A stretch of DNA of 64,000 bases from JACDAN01 sp963801855 (GCA_963801855.1 CAWDGK010000002.1:62001-126000); one strand, 5' to 3'; counted from the stretch's first letter, positions 9,432 to 20,353 are shown. A program made the numbers and translations. Notes: generated by a model from the letters alone, not told the origin.

Positions 9432-10228
9432 GCTTCGCGGTCGAGTCGATCGGACACGCGGGCGAGGAGTTTCGCTACGAGGTCACGGAGGAGGCGCTGC
9501 GCGCCTACGCCGATGCGACCGACGACGTGCCGGGAGGCCCGGCGTTCGCCATCGTGCCGGTGTGGCCTTCGATCGCGCCCGCCTCGCGGTCGGTTGCCTC
9601 CGACGACGCACGTCGGCGCGTCGTCCACTACGAGCAGGACATGCTCCTCCATCGCCCGATCGAGCCGGGGATGGCGCTCCTGTCGCGGGCGACGCCCGTC
9701 GCGCTGCTCGGGCGGCCGAACGGGACCTCGCTCGTGATCAAGACCGAGACGCGAACGGAGGACGGCGAGCTCGTGAACGAGCAGTACGTGACCGAGTTCT
9801 TCCGAGGAGTCGAGGCCGCGGAGAGTCGCGGTCAGCGTGCACCCGACCATCGGCTCGACGTCGACGGTGAGCCGCTGGCGGAGATCGCGTACCCGGTCGC
9901 CGAGGACCAGACGATCCGCTACGCAGGCGCGTCGGGCGACGACTTCGCCATCCACCTCGACGACGAGTTCGCGCGCCGGGTTGGTCTGCCCGGCCGGATC
10001 GTGCACGGTCTGTGCACGATGGCGTTCGCCGGCCGGGCCGTGCTCGAGGCGGCACGCGTCGACGATCCCGCTGCGGTCAAGCGGCTCGCCGTACGCTTCT
10101 CCGCTCCGCTCTTTCCCGGTGACTCGGTCACGACTCGTGTCTGGCGCGTCAACGGCGGCTACGGCTTCGAGTCCGTCGACGGCGAGGGCAAGCCCGTGAT
10201 CAAGGATGGGCTCGCCGAGTTGCGCTGA
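9428..10228 (+). CDS. MaoC-like (R)-specific enoyl-CoA hydratase, double hotdog
   Basis: 266 residues starting with ATG 9428, which overlaps the SDR stop. The N-terminal hotdog half (residues 1-140) lacks the catalytic signature. The C-terminal half has YAGASGDDFAIHLDDEFA followed by GLPGRIVHG, the hydratase-2 motif with Asp and His kept but the usual Asn-Pro replaced by Phe-Ala. Two-domain MaoC proteins hydrate bulky trans-2-enoyl-CoAs to the (3R)-alcohol, which the upstream SDR could oxidise, as in peroxisomal MFE-2 or actinobacterial steroid side-chain degradation. No ligase or thiolase is in the window. Confidence 0.82.
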   Translation: MSFAVESIGHAGEEFRYEVTEEALRAYADATDDVPGGPAFAIVPVWPSIAPASRSVASDDARRRVVHYEQDMLLHRPIEPGMALLSRATPVALLGRPNGTSLVIKTETRTEDGELVNEQYVTEFFRGVEAAESRGQRAPDHRLDVDGEPLAEIAYPVAEDQTIRYAGASGDDFAIHLDDEFARRVGLPGRIVHGLCTMAFAGRAVLEAARVDDPAAVKRLAVRFSAPLFPGDSVTTRVWRVNGGYGFESVDGEGKPVIKDGLAELR

Positions 10229-10238
10229 GTCATCTCGC

Positions 10239-11458
10239 TCAGGGGCGGGTGAGGAAGAGCCGCTTCTCCGTCCCGAGGTGCGGCGCCCACTCGAGGCGGC
10301 TCGCGCCCGCGAAGCGCAGGTAGGCGCGTAGCGCATCGCGCATCGCGTCGACGAACCCCTCGGCGCGGCGCGGCGCGAAGCCGTCCTCCCACCAGACGTC
10401 GAGCACCTGCACGCGGGCCTCGGCCCGGTCGATGCGCGGCTCGATCCGGCCGACGAAGCGGTCCCGGAAGACGATCGGCAGCACGTACCAGCCCCAGCGC
10501 CGCTTCGCGGGCGGGTGGAAGAGCTCCCACACGTAGTCGAAGTCGAACAGGCTCCCAAGGAGGACGCGGTCCCAGACCAACGCATCGAACGGGGGCAGGA
10601 ACGCGACGGAGGGCGGCGGCTCCGGCGGCGCTTCCAGCAGCGCGACCTCGTCGCGGAGGACGAAGCGCTTGCCGCGCACGCCCTCGACCTCGACCGGGAC
10701 GAGCTCGCCGAGCTCGACCAGCTCCTCGCGCAGCGCGTTTCGCCCCGGGTGCCCGAGCTCGGGCGTCGGCTTCGCCGTGCCGATGCCGCCGAAGATGTCG
10801 CCACCGCCGGCGACGCCGAGCAGGCCGTGGGCGCGGTACCGGGACAGGAGCTTGTGCCGGAGCTGCTCTCGCAGCGGCAGCTCGCGCGCGAGCACGTCGG
10901 CCGGTAGCAGCCGTTCGAGGAGGTCGTAGTAGCGGCGGTTGCCGTCGCGCCGCGCGAGGCCGAGCACGCCCGTGACGGCGTACGCCTCGAGCACGGCGCG
11001 CACGGCGTTCGTCGGCATCCCGAACCAGTCGGTCGTCGCCCCGCGCTCGCGCTCGAAGTCGAGCGCCGACAGCGGGCCGTCCGCGCGGATCCGCTCGAGC
11101 ACCCGCTCGGCCACCTCGGCGTTCTCGGCGAGGACCCGCGGCGAGTTCCGGCTCAGGATCCCGCGGAACCAGGGGAACTCGCTCGGACGGGACGAGGGAG
11201 AGGCCCTTGTTGTACGCCTCGAAGATCTCGCGGCGCTCGTAGAGCAGATCGCACCAGCCGGGCTCGTAGTCGGCGACCCGCGCGTGCAGCACGAGGTCGT
11301 GGGTTCGACCGGCGACCGCGATCGGGTCGAACTGGATCGACCCGAGCTTCCGGAAGACCTCGAGCACGGCGTCGGGGCCTCCCTCCAGAGATCGCGCCGG
11401 AGCGAGGAGCTGCCGGACGACGAGAAAGCGGCGCGCGGCCTCTGCGGTGACCTTCACC
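10239..11458 (-). CDS. YcaQ-like winged-helix protein, possible crosslink-repair DNA glycosylase (frame-broken)
   Basis: The N-terminal part (AARRFLVVRQLLAPARS, VFRKLGSIQFDPI, FEAYNKGLSLVP) and the C-terminal part (WFGMPTNAVRAVLEAYAVTG, FLPPFDALVWDR, DYVWELFHPPAKRRWGWYVL, RIEPRID) together give the whole HTH_42/YcaQ family. FDPI near the N-terminus and the AKRRWGWYVLP segment are typical. Shifts lie near 11190 and 11120. I chose GTG 11458 (VTAEAARRF); GTG 11481 is possible. Family members such as E. coli YcaQ unhook interstrand crosslinks, but many actinobacterial relatives are untested. It is convergent with MaoC, with 10 bases between stops. Confidence 0.75.
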
Positions 11459-11497
11459 CAGCGGACGCTAGCGTTCCGCACCGCCCGAGTAGACGGC

Positions 11498-12361
11498 TTA
11501 CAGGTCGCGGCGCAGGAACGTGACCGCCGCGAGGCCGAGCAGGAGTGCGACCCACAGGCCGCTCCAGGTGAGGTAGGTGGCGGTCAGCGGCGCCCTGCTC
11601 AGGAACGGGAAGCCGCCCTCGACCGCAGGGCCCCCGAACTGGGCGACCGCGATCGGATCCTGGAGTGCGTGCATCGCGCCCCGCCAGAGGCCGTCCGTCG
11701 GCAGCAGCATCCGGGAGACGGTGCCGACTCTGGCGAGGCCCTCGTTGTCGAGGGCGTCGCCGATCCCCCCGACGACGCCGGCGATCCAGGTGGCGCCGAA
11801 CAGGCCGACCGCGACGACGCCCGAAGCCATCGGCGAGATCAGGGTGGCGAGCAGCAGTCCGAGGGTGAGCAATGCCGCGGTCTGAGCCGCGAGCAGCGCC
11901 AGACCCTCGACGGGCTGCGGCGGCCAGTAGCCGACGGTGGTTCGGACGACGGCGAACTGAACGAGCCCGGCCACGGCCACGAACCCGCTGCCGAAGGCCA
12001 CGAGCCCCAGCCACTTGCCGACCAGCACCGCCGAGCGGCGCACCGGCCGCGCCAGGATCGACAGCGCCGTGCCCGACTCGATCTCGCCGGCGAGGGTGGG
12101 CCCGGCGAGGAACGCAGTCCCGAGCGCCGCGATCAAGCTGACGCCGAACATCACCAGGTTGAGCACCTGCGAGGCGACGAGCCGTTCCTCGCCGCTCGTG
12201 AGCGCGCTGCCTTCGAACTCGATCCCGCCCAGCTTGGAGAATCCCCACGCGCTGAGCGTCAGCAGCGCGACTGTCAGCGCGCCGAGCGCGCGGAGCACGC
12301 GTCGGCGTGACGCCTCCTGCAGGGTGAGGCCGGCGACGATGAGGACGGTCCGAGTGGTCAT
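11498..12361 (-). CDS. ABC-2-type permease
   Basis: 287 residues, unbroken, with about six membrane segments: one near residues 28-42, then ~70-90, 125-145, 165-190, 195-215 and a final one near 265-280. ETASRRR-like cytosolic start (LTLQEASRRRVLRALGA) and LAGEIESGTALSILARPVRR before the coupling helix resemble NosY-type ABC-2 permeases. Its ATG overlaps the stop of the ATPase gene upstream (ATGA), so the two form one transporter. Substrate unknown; control by the ECF sigma/anti-sigma pair at the head of the operon suggests a stress response, perhaps export. Confidence 0.8.
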   Translation of the reverse strand: MTTRTVLIVAGLTLQEASRRRVLRALGALTVALLTLSAWGFSKLGGIEFEGSALTSGEERLVASQVLNLVMFGVSLIAALGTAFLAGPTLAGEIESGTALSILARPVRRSAVLVGKWLGLVAFGSGFVAVAGLVQFAVVRTTVGYWPPQPVEGLALLAAQTAALLTLGLLLATLISPMASGVVAVGLFGATWIAGVVGGIGDALDNEGLARVGTVSRMLLPTDGLWRGAMHALQDPIAVAQFGGPAVEGGFPFLSRAPLTATYLTWSGLWVALLLGLAAVTFLRRDL

Positions 12362-13344
12362 CGCGCATCCCCGGCGTCACCGGTGCGAAGAATGTCGAGC
12401 AGCCGCTCCTCGAGGCTGATCCGCACCTGCTCGACCTCGTGCACGCGCACACCGAGCGCGACGAGGTCGGCCACGAGGTCGGGCACCGTCGTCGTGGGCG
12501 CATCGGCGGCCAGCGCGACCGTGAACGAGCTCCCGCTGCGCGGTTACCGGGCCCGCAGCGGCCAGCCGTTCCTCTGCCTCCGCGGTGACGCCCGCGAGCC
12601 GCAGCCGCAGCTCCCGCTGGCCGAGCAGCTCGGGGAGCGTGCCGGATGCGGCGACCCGGCCCTTGTCGAGGATGACGACGCGGTCGCAGACCCGCTCCAC
12701 CTCGCCGATCAGGTGCGAGTTGAGCAGGACGGCGACCCCGCGGGCCCGCAAGGAGAGCAGCAGGTCGCGGACGTCGGCGCGGCCGAGGGGGTCGAGGGCG
12801 CTCGTCGGCTCGTCGAGGACGACGAGCTCCGGGCCGGCGACCAGCGCGACCGCCAGCCCGAGGCGCTGCTGCATGCCCTTGGAGAAGCCGCCGACGCGGT
12901 CGCGCGCGCGATCGGCGAGTCCCACGGCGGCGAGGGACTCGCGCCGCGCCTCGGCGGACACCGCGACGCCCGCGAGCCGGATGTGGAGGGCGAGCACCTC
13001 CTCTGCCGTAAGCCACGGCTGGTACCGGAAGAGCTCGGGCAGGTAGCCGACCCGGGCCCTCGACTCCGGGGCCGGCGCCGGCCGCCCGAGCAGCATCACC
13101 TCGCCGGCGTCGGGCCGCACGAGGCCGAGCAGGATCTTGATCACGCTGGTCTTGCCGGCGCCGTTCGGCCCGAGCAGGCCGACGATCTCGCCGCGGCCGA
13201 CGGTGAACGACGACGCCGTCGACCGCCGTCTGCCGGCCGTAGCGCTTGCGCAAGTCCGGAGCACCAGACCGCCGGCGACCGAGGCAGCGCGGCGAGCAGT
13301 CGCTCCGCGGCTTCGACAGAGGGGTCGGCCGTGACTGCGCTCAC
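12358..13344 (-). CDS. ABC transporter ATPase (frame-broken at both ends)
   Basis: The core is intact: GLLGPNGAGKTSVIKILLGL (Walker A), FSKGMQQRLGLAVALV (signature, with K-G-M-Q instead of S-G-G-Q), ELVVLDEPTSALDPLG (Walker B), LLNSHLIGEVERVCDRVVIL (switch His). GTG 13344 overlaps the anti-sigma stop (GTGA). The first ~35 residues and the last ~90 lie in other frames (shifts near 13265, 13215 and 12530), and the correct stop at 12358 overlaps the permease start. The NosF-like signature fits the NosY-like permease partner. Confidence 0.8.
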
Positions 13345-14425
13345 CGCAGCTCGCGGGCCACGTCCAGCACCTCGTCCTCGCCCAGCGACCCCGCGACCGC
13401 GGTGACGACGCCGTCCTTCACCCAGATCACCCCGGCGAGCGCGCCGTCCCGCGACGTGAGCACCGTGGCCGGAACCCCGCCCACGTCGGCGGTGGAGGTC
13501 CTCACCCGGTCGTCGGGCACGGGCAGGGGCAGCGTCGTCCCGTCGCCGGAGAAGCCGCGCAGCTGCGTCGCGACGTGATCGGGAAGCCCCGGCAGGGACA
13601 GCAGGTAGTCGCGGGCAGTCTCGAACGGGATGCCGGAGGAGAACGCGGTGGGTGCGACGGCACGGGCCACGACCAGGGCGGGGATGCCGCGGGCCTCCGA
13701 CCAGACGGCGGCGAACCCCGGGTCCGGCGGCCAGCCGGAAGCGGCTGCCGTCGAGCCCCGGCGGTGGCGTCGGCAGCGGCTCGCCGACTTCCGCGGCCAT
13801 GCGGGCCGCCTTCTCGACCGAGAACGTGAACACCGCGTTCGCTCTGCTGCCCACCTGGAGCTCGGGCTCTCCCGTGACGCCGCGGGGAAGCTCGCTGACG
13901 CGTGGCACCGAAAGGCCGGTCGCCTCCTCCGCGGCGTCGGCGTCGGCAACCTCGCGGACGTCGGCTTCACGAGTCACCCGGAGGTCGCCGTACGCGGAGA
14001 GGTCCGGGCAGCTCGAGCAGGTCGGTCCGGGTGATCGCGACGGGCGCGATCCGCTCGGTCCGGAAGATCTGCACCCAGTCCGCGGCGGCCACGGCACCGG
14101 CCCCGAGCAACACGGCGACGACGCTGAGCACCGCGACGGCGGGGCTGCGGAGCGCCGTCCGCCACCGATCGGGCGGCTGCCGCCGCAGGCGCGCGCCCGC
14201 GCGCGCCTGCAGCGATCGAGTGCGACAGGCGCTGCCAGGCGGCGTCCACGTCGACGGCGAGATCGACGTCGAGGGCGGTGCCGGCGGCCACGGCGTCCTC
14301 CTGGGCGGCCGCCGAGCCGGGAAAGGCAAGCGGGACAGTCGGTCGATGTGCTCGCGGTCGGCGTCGGCGACACCGGCCGGCTCGTCGAGGAGCCGGCGCA
14401 GCGTGCCGTCAGTCGGATGACGCAT
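13341..14425 (-). CDS. anti-sigma factor with zinc-finger N-terminus and one membrane helix (frame-broken)
   Basis: Begins MRHPTDGTLRRLLDEP; after a shift near 14335 the HxxxCxxC zinc-finger signature HIDxCPACLSRL appears. A membrane helix follows (VAVLSVVAVLLGAGAVAAAD), and after it an outside domain of ~220 residues (VSELPRGVTGEPELQVG, LPGLPDHVATQLRGFSGDG, DVARELR). Shifts lie near 14290, 13985, 13735 and 13640. It overlaps the sigma gene by 17 bases. This is the membrane-bound ZAS-type anti-sigma architecture: the cytosolic finger would hold the sigma factor until the outer domain senses a signal. Confidence 0.75.
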
Positions 14426-14957
14426 GACGGATCAACTCCTTCTCGAGGGCGGACTCGGCGCGACGCACGGTGGTGCCGACGCTGCCGGGTGAGAGGTCGA
14501 GGGCGGCGGCGAGCTCGGCGTAGCTGAGGCCGCTGTGCCGCAGGACGAGCGCGACCGCCTGCCTGCGAGGGAGCCGGGCCAGCGCCGCCCGCACGCGGCG
14601 CCGCTCGTCGAGGGTCACGACCGCGTCGGCGATGTCCGGGACAGCGGCGTCGCCGTCGCGTGCGGCCTCCTCGCGAGACGGCGCGACGACGGCCGGACCG
14701 CAGGTGGTTCAGCGCCGTGTGCGCCGCGGCGACCGACAGCCAGCCCATCGACTCGCCTGCCGGCACCGAGGAGCGTCCGAACGCGAGGAACACCTCCTGA
14801 GCGACGTCCTCGGCCTCGTCCCGCGAGCCGAGCACCCGCGCGGCGACGGCGACGACCCGTGGGTAGGCGGTGCGGAAGACCTGCTCGAGGTCTGCTCGGA
14901 CGGCCCCTCGTCCGGGGGCGTCGCTACTGCCAGATCGTCCCTTCGCTCGGCTACCAC
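14409..14957 (-). CDS. ECF-type RNA polymerase sigma factor (frame-broken)
   Basis: Region 2: LEQVFRTAYPRVVAVAARVL, GSRDEAEDVAQEVFLAFGRS, MGWLSVAAAHTALNHLR. Region 4: RRRVRAALARLPRRQAVALV, LSYAELAAALDLSPGSVGTT, VRRAESALEKEL. The two regions are in different frames, with shifts near 14890 and 14700. The start is uncertain; GTG 14957 gives a short leader. It heads a sigma, anti-sigma, ATPase, permease operon in which each gene overlaps the next, so the sigma factor probably drives its own operon. Confidence 0.78.
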
Positions 14958-15135
14958 GCCCCGCTCGTCGGACGACGAGGCGGCCGGCAGCGCGACGGCG
15001 AAGGCGGTCGCGAAGACGTCCACGTCTAGAAAGCACCGCCGGCGCCGCGAATGTGACACCGCTCTGACAATAGCTCCCGTTTCGCCGGGGACAGGCGAGG
15101 AGTTAAGGTCGGAGCCTCGACCGAAGGAGGTTTCC

Positions 15136-16689
15136 GTGCAGATCCGATCCGTCCTGATCGTGGCCGCGGTGCTGTCGGGCGTCGTGGGCATCGGCGCAGC
15201 GGCTGCGCCGCCGCCGCCCGCCGCGCCACCACCCGGCGCGCAGATCTCGGCCTCGCTCGAGTACGTCGCGCGCGTGCCGGGCACGTCGCAGGTCGTCGAG
15301 GGCAAGTTCGACAAGGTTCGCGGCCGCGAGGTGCTGATCATCACCGGCCGCTTCGGCTTCAAGACCCTCGACGTCAGCAACCCGCGCAGCCCGCAGGTGC
15401 TGGACACGTTCCTGCCTGCGGAGATCCTGGCGCGAACGGCTACTGGCAGGACGAGGACATGGACATCGACACGCGCCGGAAGCTGATCATCGGCGCGCTC
15501 GACCCGCGACACGACAACGTCGACCAGGCGAGCTGCCCCGGCATCGGCACGCTCGGCTCGAAGACTCGTAACCCGGGTTGCCGTTCGGGCTTCTACGTCA
15601 TCTCGTACGCCGACCCCGAGAATCTCGTCCAGATCGGCGACTTCGTCGACGTCCCGGCCGGCCACACGGTCAGCTGCATCGACCGGTGCGACTACCTCTG
15701 GGTGGGCGGCCCGGCGCGGCGGACCGACCAGGCCGACCTCGGCCCGTTCACTCCCGGCGGGCGCGGCGACGGCAGGCCGGTCTGGGTCGTCGACCTGACC
15801 GACCCGGCCGAACCGGTTGTGTTCCCGAAGCCGATCGACCTCTGGCGGAACGACGGGCTGACGGACTACTCGCACGACGTGGACGTCGACAACAACGGGA
15901 TCGCGTGGGTCAGCGGCCGCGGCGGCGTGCGCGGGTACGCCACGCACGGACGCTGGCGCGATCCGTTCACCGACGAGCGCCGCAAGGCGACGCCGTGGAA
16001 TCCGATCCTCGTCGCCGGTGGCGGCGTCGAGGGCGGCCCGGACGGTGTGGCGCAGCCGCAGACCGACTTCATCCACAACGCGGCGCGGCCGCTCGGCGAC
16101 AAGATCCGGGCCGAGGGCGTCGCGGGGGAACGTCGTCCTGATGACGGAGGAGGACTTCACCGGTCCCTGCAGCGCCAGCGGGCGCATCGTCGCCGCCGAC
16201 ATCACGAACTCGATGCGGCGGTGAGCCCGCGGCCAACTCGACGCCGGCGAGCCCGTTCCGGCTGACGCGCTGAGCGCGTACCACCCGACGCAGGATGCGC
16301 CCGAGTCCACGGGCCCGAGCGGGTCGTGCTCCGCGCACTACTTCGAGATCGAGGGCTCGACGGTGGCAGCCGCGTGGTACGGCCAGGGGCTGCGCTTGAT
16401 CGACGCCTCCGACGCGAGGAACCTGCGCCAGGTGGGCTACTACTACGTCACCGGCACCGACCCGGCTACGAACCCGAGCTCGCTCTCGTGGGACGTCGCG
16501 TGGCGCGGCGACCTGATCTTCCTCTTCGACATGAGCCGAGGAGTGGAGATCCTGCGCATGAGTCGCGGCCCGTCGAACTCGTCTGCGCTGCGGACCGTGG
16601 TCGAGCCGGCACCGGAGGCGGATCCGCTCGCACTCCAGCCGGTGTCGGGCCTGACGGACGACGCGCTGATCTGCCCGATCTTCAAGTAG
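15136..16689 (+). CDS. secreted LVIVD-repeat-like protein (frame-broken)
   Basis: GTG 15136 lies five bases after AAGGAGG. Residues 1-25 are a signal peptide followed by a proline-rich linker. GRFGFKTLDVSNPRSPQVLD, FYVISYADPENLVQIGDFVD, VWVVDLTDPAEP and GLRLIDASDARNLRQVGYY are repeated beta-propeller blades of the LVIVD kind, each with the I/V-x-D-(V/A)-S/T-(D/N)-P turn. Shifts near 15445, 16125 and 16235 split the gene. Cys-rich loops (CPGIGT, CIDRCDYLW) fit an exported protein. Binding partner unknown. Confidence 0.65.
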
Positions 16690-16696
16690 GGCTTGT

Positions 16697-16729
16697 GGGC
16701 GGGGCGGGCCTTCTCGGCCCGCCCCGCCC
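16697..16729. terminator. strong bidirectional hairpin between convergent genes
   Basis: A perfect 14-base stem (GGGCGGGGCGGGCC and its complement) with loop TTCTC, lying exactly between the plus-strand stop at 16689 and the minus-strand stop at 16732. It would serve both genes. Confidence 0.8.
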
Positions 16730-16731
16730 GA

Positions 16732-19700
16732 CTACGCCTGGATGCGCGTCTCGGCGATCGGGAGCGGGTCGATCCCCGCGTCGTAGTACGCCGTGTCGAC
16801 CCCGGTGCCGCCGCTGATCTGGGGGTCGTTCTCGTCGTCGTCGGCACGGAGCGTGTCGTCGCCGTCGCTGCCGATCAGCGTGTCCGCGCCGCTGCCGCCG
16901 GTGAGCGTGTCGTTCCCGCCCCCGCCGGTGAGCCGGTCGACACCGGCACCACCGAGGATGGTGTCGTTGCCGAGGTTCCCCTCGAGGATGTCGTTGCCGG
17001 CGCCGCCGAAGAGCTCGTCCGGGGCGCTCGCACCACGGAGTGTGTCGCCGAGGTCGCCCGCGAAGAGCCGGCCGATGACGCCACCGCCGCCGGTCGCGCC
17101 GGCCGTGCCGACGCTGAGCAGGTTGCGGCCGCCGAGCCCGTGCATCTCGACGGTGAGCAGCGCGGCGCCCGTGACGTGTCCCTGTCCCTTCACGTTGAGC
17201 TCCTGGGTCGCGCTGAACGCGATGCCGTTCAAGCCCGCGTGGATCGAGTCGTCGCCGTCCGTGCCGATGATGCGGACCGTGTCGCCGGCATCGCGCCCGA
17301 GCACGAGGAAGGTCTCGATCTCGGAGGTCGGCGTGGTGTAGAACTCGCCTTCTTCGATCACGACGCTCTCGTCGGTCTTCCCCGGTGCGAAGGCGCCGCC
17401 GCGAAGGTCGACGACCAGCGTCTCGGCGCTGCCGAGCGCGCCGTTGACGTAGATCCGGTCGATCGTCGTCGTCGTGCCCGGGCACGGGGCGCCGTCGACG
17501 CGGATCCGGTCGCCCGCGACGTCCAGGGTCGCCGTCCCGCCGGCCGCGATCGTCACGTTCAGGTGCGCAGCGACGTTGTCGAACGTGCAGGGGCCGGGTG
17601 GAGGCGGCGTCTCGATCGTCAGAGACTCGACCGAGAGGGCCGCCGGGTCGGCAGGATCGGCGAACCCCGTGTCGTTGCCGTTGCCGCCGTCGATCACCGC
17701 GTCTGCCGCGCCGTCCGCGTCGCGCGCGTCGAGCGAGTCGTTCTCCTCGCCACCGTAGAGGCTGTCCGCGCCGGCGCCGCCGTAGAGGGCGTCGTCGCCG
17801 AGCTCGCCGCGGACCGTGTCGTCGCCCCCATCCCCGCGCAGCTGGTCGTCGTTGCCGTCGCCGTTGATCGTGTCGTTGCCGAGGCCGCCGTGGATCTCGT
17901 CGCGGACACGGCTGCCGACCAGCGTGTCGCCCGCGGAGCCGCCGTGGATGACGGAGCCGTTCTCGGCCGCCACGATCAGCACCGGAGCCGGCCATGGACC
18001 ACCGGTCCCGGAAGCTACCGAGCCCGCCGCGGACAGATCCATCGGGTCGCTGATCGAACCGAACGTCCCGCCCTGCATCTCGATCGCGTACCGGTGGGCG
18101 AAGCTCATCTCGACGTCGCCGTCATCGTCGAACGCGAGGCCGTTCTGGCCGAGCACCATCCCGTACGTGATCGTGCGCATCACGACGGTGTCGGTGGCTG
18201 CGTCGCCCAGGTCGACCGCGATCTCGCTGTAGTCCGTGCCAGGACCGTCGCTGCCGCCCCAGAAGAGGCCCCCGGTGATGTCGACGATCAGCTTCTCCGC
18301 GCTGCCGGCGGCACCGTGCACTCGGATCGCGTCCGTCGTCGCGGCAGTGCCTGGGCAGTTCGCGGGTGCGGCAGCGCCGACCCCGAAGGCGAACTCGCCC
18401 GAGCTCCGGCGCGCGAGGGTCGCTTCGCCGCCTGCCGGGACAACCACGGTCAGCGTCCTCGTGCTCGAGCTGTAGGTGCACTCGCCCGTCGCCGGAGGCG
18501 GCTCCGGCGGGCCGGACGGATGCAGCGTCTCGACGCCGACGGGGCTGTCGAGCGGGTCGTCGAAGTAGGCGGTGTCGGCGCCGATGCCGCCGTCGATCCC
18601 GGGGTCGTTCAGTCCGTCGGCCGTGCGGAGGACGTCGTCGTTGTTGTCGCCGTAGACGAAGTCGCGCCCGAGACCGCCCGTGAGGTCGTCGTTGCCGACG
18701 TCGCCGCGCAGGACGTCAGCGCCGTCACCGCCGACGATGATGTCGCGGCCGACGCCCGCGTTGACGTCGAGGGCCCTCGTCGCTCGTCCGCCAGTCGCGG
18801 CGCTGCCGGCCCCGCTGATCGTGTCGTTCCCATAGCCGCCCTCGATGCGCAGGCCGGCATACGGCGCGCCGAGCGGGACGATCTTCGTTCCGGCCGAGTC
18901 GAGCGTGATCGCGGTCGTGCCGACGGTGATCACGTCGACGCCGCCGCTGCCGACGATCTTGAGCGAGTCCCCGTTGGGGAACGCGTTCGCGTCGTAGGTG
19001 AGCCGGAACTCGATTCCGCTGCCGACGAACGTCTCCGCGGCGCCCCGCGGGTCTGTGCCGACGTTGACGACGTGCACGTTGTCCTTCACGCCGATCGTCG
19101 TGCCGGTCAGCTCGACGATGTCCGTGTTCGCGACCGTCGCGATGCCGGTCTCGGCGGTGCCGCAGGCCGCAGCCGCGCGGCTGCCGACACTCGCGGTCGA
19201 CGCCCACAGGATGACGCCGTCCGCCTGGCGCGAGATCACGTTCGTCCGCTCCGGGCTGCCGGTGCCGCCGTCGGCGTTGATCCGCAGCGTCCGCGCGGCC
19301 GCGTCGTAGGAGCACGCGAGCGAGCCCACCGGAGGAGGCGGCGGCGGCGGAGGTGGAGGTGGCGGCGGCGGCGGCGGAGGCGGACGGAGGAGGAGGAGGA
19401 GGAGGAGGAGGAGGAGGAGGAGGAGGAGGAGGAGGAGGAGGCGCGCCACCCGACGGATGCTTGACCTCCGTCGCCTGCGGGTTCGGGTCCAGGCTCGCGT
19501 CGTAGTAGGCCGTGTCCGTCCCCGGCCCGCCGCTGATCGCGGTGTCGGCGAGGCCGTCGACCGCGTAGAAGGTGTCGTTGCCGTCGGCGCCGATGATCGA
19601 GTCCACGCCGGCGCCGCCCGTGACCGCGTCGTCGCCGCTCTGGCCGCGCAGCGTGTCGTTGTTGCCCCCGCCGTCGAGCGTGTCGTTGCCGTCGGAGCCG

Positions 19701-20353
19701 TCGAGCACGTCGAGGCCGTCGCCACCGGACAGCTCGTCATTGCCGAGGCCGCCGATGATCCAGTCGTTCTCGCTGCCGCCATGCGCGACGAGGCGGCCCG
19801 CGAAATAGGGTGCGGCGAGGTACCGCGCGGTCACGGCGTCGTCGCCGCCGCGCAGGTCGAGCTCGATCTCGACGTTCGACGGCGTGAAGAGGGCGTGCTC
19901 GACGATCCCGTTGAGCGTGAGCCGGAGGGAGCCCGGCGACACTGCCGCGTCGTCCCGCGCCTCGGTCCCGACTCCGATGATCCGGTCGGTCGTGTCGCCG
20001 AGGTTCGCCGTGACGTTGTGGAGGGGACCGCCCGCGTGATCGAGCACGAGCCGTTCGTTCGATCCGGTAGGGCCGCTGATCTGCATCCGGTCGGTGTTGG
20101 CAGGCGTCGCACCGCCGCACGCGGCGGGGACGAAGCCGAACCAGATCTCCCCGGCGACGACCTTGAGCGTCGCGCCAGAGCCGGGCGTGATCGATGCAGA
20201 CACCTGGCGCGCTGCGGCGTCGTACGTGCAGGTCTCGGCAGTCGCAGCGGGCGCCTGCGCGAGCGCGACGGCCGCGCTCGACGCCAGGACGACGAGCACG
20301 CAAGCAATGCGACGGACGCGCCGCCGCCCAGAGTGCGTCTGAGGACTCTTCAC
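16732..20353 (-). CDS. secreted four-module RTX/calcium-binding repeat protein (one frame slip)
   Basis: About 1200 residues. Signal peptide from 20353: RRVRRIACVLVVLASSAAVA then ALA. Four repeated modules of ~250-290 residues start at CTYDAAARQ (~20232), CSYDAAARTLRI (~19318), CTYSSSTRTLTV (~18480) and CTFDNVAAHLNV (~17591). Each has a beta-rich front with one Cys near its start and one ~40 residues later, then GGxGxDxLxG nonapeptides (GGLGNDELSGGDGLDVL and others) that form calcium-binding beta-rolls. Each module ends D-T-A-Y-Y/F-D. Proline-rich linkers join modules. The frame breaks at 19384, where one extra base separates two proline-coding tracts; removing it joins the protein. Likely exported and folded by outside calcium; adhesion or matrix role is inferred. 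Confidence 0.8.
19321..19440. repeat. GGA/GGC trinucleotide tract coding a polyproline linker
   Basis: From 19386 to 19440 the plus strand is almost pure GGA repeats (about 18 units), and 19331-19380 is GGC/GGA/GGT rich. On the coding (minus) strand both parts read as proline codons, but in different frames because of the base at 19384. Such tracts are prone to slippage in cells and in sequencing. Confidence 0.85.

Noticed and set aside
16693..19464. A 923-codon open frame on the plus strand ending in a long glutamate run
   Set aside because: It is the antisense shadow of the RTX gene; the glutamates come from the GGA tract that codes prolines on the other strand, and no domain is recognisable.
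16740..20230. Regularly spaced repeats in the RTX gene as a CRISPR array
   Set aside because: The repeats are degenerate 27-base coding units of GGxGxDxLx nonapeptides without constant repeats or unique spacers.
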